Source of the DNA: Podochytrium sp. JEL0797
Taxonomy: Eukaryota; Chytridiomycota; Chytridiomycetes; Chytridiales; Chytriomycetaceae
DNA: 26,217 nt
Direction of reading: 5' to 3'
NCBI GenBank assembly: GCA_027596195.1
Contig: JADGJG010000274.1
Location: 1 to 26,217, forward strand
Below, one piece after another: positions 17,025 to 26,217 of this stretch. The position numbers and the translations under genes are program-made. The notes beneath the pieces are model-generated. The model saw nothing but the letters and a program-made list of their open reading frames with translations. It did not search any database and was not told the DNA's origin. Every line of letters starts with the position of its first letter. Within the stretch, counting starts at the first letter, position 1.

Positions 17025-20000
17025 TCATAATTTCCCCTTAAGCGCGCCAGCCAGCAATTGAGGTAAATTATTTAACAAAGCGGCCGGCGCATTCGTCAAA
17101 ATATTGCTCAACCATTGGATTTTCCCGTCGTCGGCGTTCATATTGATTGCAAACTTGAAATTCTTGGCCGGGTTCAACAACTCGCCTACGCGCGCGACAA
17201 GGGTGAGGGGATTCAAGTCAATCGGAATATTGGCATTGATGGCGTTGTTTGTCAACTGGCCTCCGTTCTGAGAATTCTGCAGGGTGAGAGGACCTGGACT
17301 TGTGGCATGCAAAATGGACCCGGTCGCGTCGTTCAACATGAGGTCCAATGTTCCCAAGTTGGCTGTGAGCATCATGGTATTGGCCGCCTTCAGCTGAGGG
17401 ATCACTTGTACATTCAATCCGGTGGGAGAGAGTAAATTTTTGAGCCCAAGATTGACAGCAAGCTGATTCACGTTGGCGATAACGGGCGGGGCCTTCACCT
17501 TGAAGTTTGACAGAGCCATGAAAGTTGCTCCTTGGTTTCCTTGCCCGTTGATCTTGATGCCGCTGAGGTAAAAGTTGGTTGTGACAGACTTGTTGCCCAC
17601 CGCGTTGCCAATAATTTCATTCCACACTGTCTGGTTGTCCCCGACTTTGACGTTCGTCGCCACCGTGGAAGGAGTTGCAGCGAGGTTCAAGGCTTGAATC
17701 ATGGGAGTGACGATATCCACGCGATTGTTGGGGTTCCCTCCGACATCGTACGACACGCCGATCATAATGTCGCCGAGCCTGTTCGTGAAGGGAAATGGAA
17801 CGACCGGCTTCGCCAAGGAGACGTTGGCGACAACACCAACATTACGAGCCACAACATTGATCGTCGGGTTTAACGGGGTAGCTGCAGCTGGAGCAGCAGC
17901 CATGGCCTTCAGCATGGCCGCAACGTCGACATTCGCAGTCACCTTGGAGGCGATCGCGAAAGCATCTTGCTGGGAAGCTCCAAAGACAATTCCCGTGCCG
18001 GTAGCCATGATTGCAGGGTTAAAGTTGGCGGGGAGCTGAATGGTCGGCACCACAACAAATGCGGCCGCGTTTGCAACTTGGTTGAGCAAGGCGTCGTTTT
18101 GCGCGAAAGTGAGCATGGCTCCAGCCGAAGCAGTCCCGTTGGAAAGCTTGAATCCTTGAACCATCGGAACAATGAAGTTTTGACCGTTGAGCATGACTTG
18201 GGCACCGATAAAAGGAAGGTTCACGTTGAAATTATTGGCACCGGGAAGCAAGTTTCCAATGTTGGCGGCAAAGTTCGCAGCCAGAGTGGTAGCCGAGGCC
18301 ACAGAAACATCACTGTTTGTGACTTGAATGGCATTGGCTGCAGTTGTCATATTGGCGGACATGGTCTTGACAGACTGGATCAAAGCATCCGCAGGAAGAG
18401 AAAAGCTGATTTTCGCAAACGTGTCGATAAAATCGGTTGGAGAGAGTCCGATGGCAAAGTTGTTGGCTCCAACAGTAGTGGGGGTCGTGGTCTTGTTTCC
18501 GGCAGCGAGAAACTTGTTCGCAATGTTGGCGACAGAGGCCTGGGTTTTTGGGTTGTCTTGAAGGGAGACTTGTGCGTTGATACCGAACATGAGCGCGTTT
18601 ACGTTGCTCTGAACAGTGGTTCCTGGCACGGCAACTTGTGCGATACTGCAAAATGCAATCAGCAAAAAATTCTGAAATCGAAGAAATTCAAAAACTCACG
18701 TGTTGTTATCCAACGAAGCTGCAACTCCAATGTAGCCAATGTTCGCGTTCACATTCATGTTGAATCCCGCAAGGCCCACCATTGCAGCTGCGCTAATCAC
18801 CTTTGCCGTACCAAGATCCAAATTCGCGGACTTGACGGTCAAAGCGTTGGCAAGAGTTGTCATGGGAATCGCTCCAAGGGCCTGCGCGTTCAAAAGCATG
18901 GCAGAAGGAATCATGACACGCACACCGCTGAACATCATCACCGAATCCGCCGCAGAAACCCCAAACTTGACTCCAGACACGGCAAAGTTTTCTTGGTTTG
19001 CCCCGACACCCTTCGCAATCAACGTGTTGGCAAATGTGACGACCTTCGACTGAATGGTTGGACTCGAGGGAAAAGTAGCAGTGGCAGCAAGGTTGATGGT
19101 TCCGTTTCCTGCCTTGGCCGAAATTCCCTGCTGCGAAGTGACAATGTCGACGTCATCCAATCCAGCCGTAACGCTTGAGAAGGGGATATTGACAGTCAAA
19201 GGAACATTTGCAACGCCCGCAGAAGCCTGGAGCCCGAGCGCCTTGCCCGCTTGAGTCGTTAAAGTCGCGCTGCCAAGCTTGAAACCAAGGTTTTGAACCG
19301 CGTTAACTGTTCCGTTTCCTCCGGCGGTCGTCGGTTGAGCAGCAATTTGGGCGACGCCTTGCAAGTTGATTGGAATGGCCACCTGAGCAAAGGAGTTGAT
19401 CAAATCCGTCTGGGAAGCCCCGAATGCGGCACCCGAAACAACAGCAGCTCCAGAGAGCGGCTGCCTCGCGTTGAACTGCTTGACAAGGTTGTTGATCTTT
19501 CCGGAAATCGCATCGGAATCTTGGAAAGCGACAGTAACTCCAATCGCCGCGGCTCCTGCATTCACGGACAATCCGTTGACTTGCGTCTTGACCATTGGCA
19601 CGTTGTCGATTCCCAGGTTGGCAGCAATGGCTGGAATATTTGCAGAAGCGGCGAATGCGAGACCGATGGACGCCTTCGCGTTCAGGTTGACCTGCTTCCC
19701 GGCGGCCATCGTGAGTTCCGCATTTTGTAACTGGAACTTGGCGGCGGTGTTGGGAGCTGCAGTGCCTTGATTCGCTAAGAGCTTGGTGACGTCGATGGGT
19801 CCATTTGGAAGAACAATGTTATCCACTGCGGCAGAAGCCGCGACTTGAGAGAAAGTGGTAATGGCATCGGTAGAGGAAACGCCGATTGAAAAATTGGCAA
19901 TACCAACAGTCGAGCCAGTCTACGCAACAAAAAGTTAGTGAGCTGATTGAAGAATTGGACACAACGAGAAAGGACACACCATATTCCCCGCAAGAAAGTT

Positions 20001-23000
20001 ATTCGCCAAAGTTGCAACGGCCTGCTGCGTCGCCATTCCATCCACAAACTGCAGGAGAGCATTGATGTTGAAACTGGTTGATCCGCCTTGTCCAGGCATA
20101 GACGCGAGACTCGTTTGGAAGTTGACCAACTGGTTTCCAGTGACAGTGGCGCCCACATTCACGAAACCAACGTTCACGGAAACCGGGAATGGAAGCGTCA
20201 TTCCGACTGAAGTTTTCAAGCCGACTGACTTGCCAGCCTGGGCAGTCAAATTCACTGAGCCGAGTTGGAAATTCATGGTTGAGTTTTTGGGAGTCACCGC
20301 AGTCGCGAGCGCATTGAAAGTGGCAGGAAGCTTGACGTTTGGCGCAATCGCCGCACTAACAGAGCCCACCGTCTTCTGGTTCAACAACATACTTGACGGA
20401 ATCATGACACGAACCCCGGAAAACATTGTCACCGCGTCCGTCGCAGAAGCACCAAACTTGACACCAGAGACCGAGAAACTTTCTTGGTTGGCTCCAATGC
20501 CCTTGGTTATCAAAGTGTTGGCGAACGCGGCCACCTTGGACTGAACAGCGGCATTCGAAGGGAATGTTGCGGTTGCTGCAAGATTGACGTTGGAAGATCC
20601 GGATTGGGCAAGAATCGCCTGTTGCGAAGTAACCACGTCGACATTGTCTAAACCAGCAGCGATGCTCGAGAAGGGGATGCTGACCGTCAACGGAATATTT
20701 GCCACTCCCGCAGACGCTTGAAAACCGAGAACGCCCCCTGGCTGAGCAGTCACATTCACTCCTCCAATCTTGACAGCAAAATTGTTGAGAGTGGGTAGAG
20801 CGACACCAGCACCAGAAGCCTGTGCAGCTGCACCTTGCAAACTGATTGGAATCGCCACCTGACTAAACGTGTTGATGAGATCCACTTGAGAAGCTCCAAA
20901 CGCAGCACCAGACAGTACAACGTTTCCGGAAAGAGGCTGCTTTGCGTTGAACTGCTGCACAAGACTTGACACCTTGGCGGAAATGGCGTCCGAGTCTTGG
21001 AACGCGAGAATGGCACCCACTCCAACAGAACCAGAATTGACTGACAACCCATTAATCTGAGTTTTGATCATGGGAACAGTGTCCAAGCCCACGTTGGCCG
21101 CGATGGCTGGAACACTGGCAGACGAAACGAACGGAAGCGCGACATTCACAAGAGTGTTCACTTGGAGTTGCTTTCCCGCAGCCATCGTCACTGTCGTGTT
21201 CTGAATCTGAAAGTTCGTTGGAGCTCCGGTAGCATTGGTTTTGGTAGTTGTAAGCATCTTCGTCACGTCAAGAGGCCCACTGGGAGAGACGATCGAATCA
21301 ACCGGTTGGGAGAGCGCGACTTTACTCAAAAAGTTGATGGAATCAGCTTGTGACACCCCGATACTGAAATTCCCAACTCCAACAGACGACCCAGTCTATA
21401 TCAAATAGGAATTAGCAAATGAACTTTCAGGAACAAAAGAACGGCGAACGAACCATATTCCCCGCAACGAAATTGTTGACGAGTTTGGCAACAGCACTCT
21501 GCGTCATCATATCATCCTGGAACTGAAGATTCGCAGTCACCCCCAAGCTCACGGACCCATTCTGCCCCGCCGCGTTCGAAACGAAACCCGTCTGCAAATT
21601 CACCATCTGGTTTCCATTCACACTCGCCCCGACATTCATGTACCCAATGTTGATTTTGGCATTGAAAGGAAGCTGCGTCATAACTGTTGTGCTAAACGCA
21701 ACCGCTTTTCCCGGCATCGCCATGACTTTGACGGCTCCCACCTGAACACCTGCCGCCACAGCTGCCATCCCTCCACCCACACCCATCAACGTGCTCAAAG
21801 TCGCAGGAAGCTTGACTCCAACCAACGCGCTGACGGAATTGGCTGGAATCTTGATCATGGCCAAAACAGGAGTCGCATCGAAATTCACGTTCGACAAGAA
21901 CATGTTTTTATCGGTGACCGACCCTCCAAACGTGAGACTCGTCACTGCCAGTGAGTTCTTGGGAGCAGCGCCACTCATGACTGAAGAAACCAAGGAGGCA
22001 AGAGAAGCCTGGAGGTTGGGGTCCTTGGAAAATGCAATGCTGACGGCCGGAGAAACAGTGTTGGGTCCAGGGGCCAGCGCGAGATTCGAAACACTCGCAG
22101 TAAACGCGTTCGCAACGCCATCCATGGCAACACTCGCGGACAAAAACGGCAGCAAAACCGTGACGGGGAGAGGGTTGTTATAGGAAGCAGTCACACCCAC
22201 TTGGAAAGTCGCACTGGGAGCCGCTGCCACATCCACCGACGCGAGTTTGAACTGGAAGCTCTTGAGCAGCGCGGCTGTGTCGGTCGTGTTTGGAAGCAAC
22301 GCCCCGAAATCGACGACCGCGTTGACAGTGTTCGCACGCTTCATCTTGACCATCATTGCGGAAGGAATCGTTGCTGAAACGGTGGCCGAGTTGGAAGCCG
22401 GCAAAAGATTGACCAGTGCCAATTGAACCATCACGTTCTTGAAGAGAGTCACATCCGTCGCAGAGTTCCCTGTCACAACTGCGAATCCACTAACACCAAC
22501 GGTAACAGAGCTGAAATTCGACGAAGCGGCCTTCGATCCCAATGCTCCAACCGCATTTCCCACAAAAGCGTTCAGGCTCTGGATAACCGCTGGGTCGGCC
22601 GGGGTAGACGACAGATTTGCGTTCATGCTGATCGGCAGAGGGGCCATTCTAGGATTCAATTTAACTTCTTCCCTATATCAAATTAAAATAGATTCTGCTC
22701 ACCCCGTTTGCAGGTTCAAAGCACCAAGAGTAAAAGCTGCCAACGGCTTCTGATTCAAAGACGCACTGAGTTGAATCGACCCAATGGAAGCAGAGAAGGC
22801 GGTCGGGTTCATGACATTCGCATTTGCTGCCAGTGAGATGCTCGACGCGGACAAGAGTTTGACAGAAGCCGATTGAAGCGTAACCAGAGCCATGTTGGCC
22901 AGACGTTTGGCCATGGAGGGTGGTTTCTTGGCATTTGCAAACGTGATGAGGGTCTTCAAAATATCCGTCGACACGCTGACTTGGACTTTCGAAAGCGTAA

Positions 23001-25519
23001 TAATGGCAGCCTGCTGGGAAGCTCCAAACACGATCCCTCCGACACCGACAACAGATGCAGGAGCGTTCGGCTGAGTGAGGGCATTTGCGACGGCCTGCAA
23101 CGCCGGATCCGTCTGCCCCAAATTGTTGGAGGGTAGATTCAATTGAGCAGTCACTGGAATCACACTCGAAGTCGAAGTATTGCTGATTTGGACTCCGTTT
23201 GGCAACAAGGCGGTTGCGAATTTGACGTTGGACGCTGAGATATCGAGGGACCCGAAGCCGAGGTTGATGGAAACAGGAGGAACGCCTGTCAAACCCATCA
23301 TCGCGAGGCTTCCATTGGCGGCAAATCCTTGGCCGTTGGCCAACTGTGAGATTTTCAAGTTTTGGACCGATACGGGGACACTCGACAGAGCGCCTCCACC
23401 CGATGACAGCAAGGATGCAAGATTGATAGTCCCCGCCGGTACATTGATCTTAAGAGGGGAAGCACCGGCTCCAAAGAGAGTCTGCGTCCACGCAAACTGG
23501 GTGGTGGCACTGGCATCCTTGAAAATCGCGAGGTTGGTGAGATCAATAGACGAGTCCTGGAATAAGACAGACGATTAATTCATCATGAAATAGCTATCTA
23601 AATGTGAATTACCTTGGATGGGGAAGACAGAATGGGGTTAATCGCTCCACCGAGCGCGGTCGCCGCCGCAACCGTATTCACGAATCCAACTTTCAGAGCC
23701 GAGGACAAACCAACGCTAGCTTGATCAGCAGTAACTATCAACGGAGACACACTGAAACTCATGATGGGAACGGATTGGGAGCTCAAAGAGGCACCCAGGG
23801 GGTATGGGAACGTGATTTTGGCCGGCAGGGGTGCAGGACGAGAGACCGACAGTCTCGCGTTAGCGGTGACAGAAGTGGAATCCAAGACGACATTGATTTT
23901 TCCATTTTGGAGAGCGGAGCCTCCTCCGCTGGTAGCGGATGAGTTTCCTGAGCCGGTGGAAGGTAGCGAGGACAACAACGATCCAGCTGGCAAGAAACCC
24001 AGAAATACTGAATTAGTTCACATTCCCTCAAAAAGAAAAAGAAAGGACTCACCATTGACATTCAACTGCAAGTTTTGAGTAATCTGCTGAACAACCGCCA
24101 TGGGGTTCACCACAATTGGCCCCACAATCCCCACCACAAGGCCTTGCCCTCCCATCAAAGCCTTGTCTGCCGCATCCGACAAAGCTTTCACAAACGCGGC
24201 CGGATTCGTCGTAACAATCGCCAACTCCGTCTTGATCGCAACAACTTGCAACCCGGGATTCAGAGCGACACCCGAAATGGCGACACGGGTGATACTCGTT
24301 CCTTGCACATTGATTCCAAACTCGATAGAGTTGAAGCCGTTGAACGAAATGACGGTGGGGTTATTGAGGTTCAGGGAGAGGGTGACGGAGAGTCCTGTGT
24401 CTGTGACTTGGAACGCGAGATCGGTGAACGCGGCGATGGGAGTCAGTGTGCCGTTGAGGGGGAGTGAGATGAGTTCTTGTGGCAGCGACGTAGAGACGAG
24501 TTGGTTGGCTGTGGATTGGAATAAATGCGAGAATTCAAAGAGAAGGTGGGTCAACATACTCAATGCAGGGTTGGCTGGGGCAGACACGAAATTCATCAGT
24601 TTCGTAAGCATGTCCGAAGTCATGGTCGAATTCGCAACCACAGGAGGCCCTGTCGGCTTTTGAATCGAAATTGTTTTGAACAGCGGCAAACCAGAGTAAA
24701 TCGTGATCCCAAACAGCTTGACGGGCACATTGAAACGCGCCGTGAACGTGCGTCCAAAAAGGGAATCACCCAGCGTTTGAGTCGCGTTTGTGACCAGAGC
24801 TGCCACGACAGGAATATTTGCAGTGTCAAAAGTGATGGTGAAGGTCGAGTTGAAGTTGAATGGCTGACTCAGAGACGGGATGGTGATGTCTGGAATCGAA
24901 ATGGCAATCAACTGGTTGCTCGTTTCATCGACGAGGTTCACGCGGAAAGCGCCTACTCCGGCCGAGATGGGGAAGATGGACACAGCGCCAACACTGACTG
25001 CAACTTGGATAGAGAAGCTGTCGTTGGTGAAACTTTTGACAGCGAGGGATTGGAGAACGGCGTTGATGGTAGGGAGAGTGGCGGTGGTTCCGGCATTTTG
25101 GACTGCGTTCTCAATCACAGCGGGAATAATAGCGAAATAGGCGGTGGGGAGAAGGACTAGATTCACTGTTGCCGGAGAAAGAATATTGGAAAGATGTGAG
25201 TCACCGGCTGCCGCGTAATGAGAAGGGAAAGAGAGGGAGGCAAACCAGCAAATAGAATGGTCGCAATGAGCCCGCATAGTGACAATCTTCCCCAGCAGTA
25301 TCTCTTGCGAGTATTGGCGGCTGATGTGGCGGAATCGGCAGCAATTGGGTTGGCAGTGCGCTCCTTTATGGAACTCGCGTCATCGAATGATTTGACCTCC
25401 AAAAGCAAAGCTTCGGACGGCCTTCTTCCTTGTCGCTGGTTGGAGACGGGTGCAAAGTTCTTCAAGGCCTGCCTTGAAGTTGCGGTAAATGCTTGAAATG
25501 CAGAGATGACACGATGCAT
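17025..25519 (-). CDS. Giant DUF3712/Tag1-like membrane protein, paralogue B
   Basis: Nine exons, read leftward: 25519-25246, 25165-24560, 24508-24053, 23986-23613, 23556-22703, 22648-21454, 21395-19980, 19919-18700, 18645-17025. They give 2671 aa with frame preserved throughout; introns are 51-80 nt. The layout matches paralogue A: a polar N-terminus, the motif RKRYCWGRLSLC at 71-82, a membrane segment at about 79-106, then a repeated beta-rich ectodomain with about twelve 'SGxxFGxSxxD' motifs. Exon 3 has the same length (456 nt) in both genes, and most intron positions and phases agree. B has one extra intron (22649-22702) and roughly 150 extra residues in exon 7. Function is unknown: long ectodomains behind one membrane anchor fit a vacuole-lumen or wall-facing structural or adhesive role, which is inference. 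The membrane segment is less hydrophobic after the first junction, so that splice choice is slightly less certain. Confidence 0.75.
24509..24559 (-). other. In-frame, stop-free intron of paralogue B
   Basis: This 51-nt segment has a GTATGT donor and a CACAG acceptor, and it is open in the coding frame. Paralogue A has a 53-nt intron at the same place (15844-15896), which would shift the frame if retained. The paralogue comparison therefore supports splicing here, but retention in B would only add 17 residues. Confidence 0.7.
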
Positions 25520-25762
25520 GAAGACGAGGATGCCGATGTGCGAATGATTATGAAAGTTTAAAGGAATATAGCGAAGTGAAAGGAAAACACGGACCTTTTC
25601 ATTCCCTTCTCATTACAATTACAACGTAGCGAAAAGGGAACAAAAATTGTAAAAATTGTGACAAATTGCGAATCTCAAATGTATAATAATAATAAAAAAG
25701 AGGAATAACGATTTATAACAAAAATAAGATCGCACCAAAACAACCAAAAAAATTCAACTTTT
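25520..25762. promoter_or_regulatory. Divergent intergenic region between paralogue B and the gene at 25763
   Basis: This 243-bp AT-rich region separates two divergent start codons and presumably holds both promoters. It includes a perfect 9-bp tandem repeat, aaaaattgt twice at 25642-25659, a related 'acaaattgcg' just after it, and an ATA-rich stretch near 25680-25700. No open frame of note lies in it. Confidence 0.4.
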
Positions 25763-26110
25763 ATGCCATCGGTGGCCACGCAAAACCACGCGAAGCAACC
25801 AGCCCCACTTTCTCCACTCTCGCCCATCTCGATCTACCATTCAGCTCTGTCCTCGCCCACAGCAACCATGGCGCCCCCACTCCCATCCCCTGTGGGACGA
25901 TCACCCCGGACCTCTGGGCGCACGTATCACCACACCGAGAAACCAACCTCCACACGTGCCGTACCGCCATCTGTGATCCCCACTGCTGCCGACAATAACT
26001 GGCCAGTCCCTGGCAAGATTGTGCTGCCGTTCGTGCAGGCGTTTTGTCAGGTTTTGTCCACGAGCATCATGGTTGCGTTGGTGCTTGTTTCGTTTGTGCA
26101 AGGTGCGTGA
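25763..26110 (+). CDS. Unrecognised protein with a membrane segment (probably first exon)
   Basis: The frame encodes 115 residues to a TGA at 26108-26110. The first ~80 residues are Pro/Ser/Thr-rich, basic and disordered-looking. A hydrophobic segment follows at about 86-112 (IVLPFVQAFCQVLSTSIMVA and onward), consistent with one membrane helix. The bases CAAG|GTGCGTGAG at 26099-26107 look like a splice donor, so the gene probably continues beyond the window and the TGA may be intronic. Two starts are possible: ATG 25763, or ATG 25868 in the stronger context caaccATGg. I do not recognise the family. Its head-to-head position with paralogue B is the only contextual clue. Confidence 0.45.
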   Translation: MPSVATQNHAKQPAPLSPLSPISIYHSALSSPTATMAPPLPSPVGRSPRTSGRTYHHTEKPTSTRAVPPSVIPTAADNNWPVPGKIVLPFVQAFCQVLSTSIMVALVLVSFVQGA

Positions 26111-26217
26111 GAGTCTCTAGTTGTATATGGTAGCGAGGAGCGATCCATGGCGCGAAGGGGTGTTCCCAAATTGTATAAATTGGCGCTCGAGAGATCAGGC
26201 GATCTCATGGGGGGGGG

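Noticed and set aside
17967..19178. Long plus-strand open frame (403 aa) opposite paralogue B
   Set aside because: It runs antisense across exons 9 and 8 of B and their intron. Its translation is basic and low in hydrophobic structure, and the minus strand has coherent repeats, splice sites and a matching paralogue. It mirrors codon bias on the coding strand.
8960..25519. Giant genes as bacterial-type adhesins acquired by transfer
   Set aside because: Ala/Ser/Val-rich repeats look adhesin-like, but both genes carry many short introns at shared positions, an N-terminal membrane anchor and a fungal-type domain. Nothing suggests recent bacterial origin.
25763..26110. Assignment of the last gene to a mitochondrial import (Mim1-like) or other small membrane-protein family
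   Set aside because: Only a generic membrane segment and a low-complexity N-terminus are visible, with no family-specific residues that I can defend.

Overview
The window is eukaryotic and most likely comes from an early-diverging fungus, probably a chytrid. It has short spliceosomal introns (48-80 nt, GT donors, AG acceptors, CTAAY-like branch points), a metazoan-like ROGDI tail, a local BTB-gene expansion and very large membrane-anchored DUF3712/Tag1-like proteins. The taxon is an inference. I see no bacterial operons, tRNA, rRNA, CRISPR array or intact transposon.

Layout. (1) 1-400: the last exon of a ROGDI/RAV2-type gene (V-ATPase assembly), plus strand, running in from the left edge. 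(2) 430-6330: a plus-strand tandem array of six BTB/POZ-type gene copies. Copies 2, 4 and 6 are open; copies 1, 3 and 5 are broken. The spacers carry decayed pieces of the ROGDI 3' end, so the duplicated unit appears to have been [ROGDI tail + BTB gene]. (3) 6527-8692: a four-exon casein-kinase-1-family kinase with a long low-complexity N-terminus and an Asn-to-Gln change in the catalytic loop. (4) 8960-16829 and 17025-25519, both minus strand: two giant tandem paralogues, which I splice into 8 exons (2489 aa) and 9 exons (2671 aa). Each has a short cytosolic N-terminus, one membrane segment and a long repetitive beta-rich ectodomain. (5) 25763-26110, plus strand: the start of an unrecognised gene encoding a membrane segment, divergent from the second giant gene.

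Two things stand out. The giant paralogues have exon boundaries that coincide with protein-repeat boundaries, differ by about one repeat, and share patches of unusually high nucleotide similarity that suggest gene conversion. The second is a compositional sawtooth. In the kinase, in the ROGDI exon and in most giant-gene exons, the coding strand begins C-rich, ends G/T-rich, and resets at the next exon.

Exon coordinates were worked out by hand from reading frame, splice signals and agreement between the paralogues. No alignment, profile search or RNA evidence was available.
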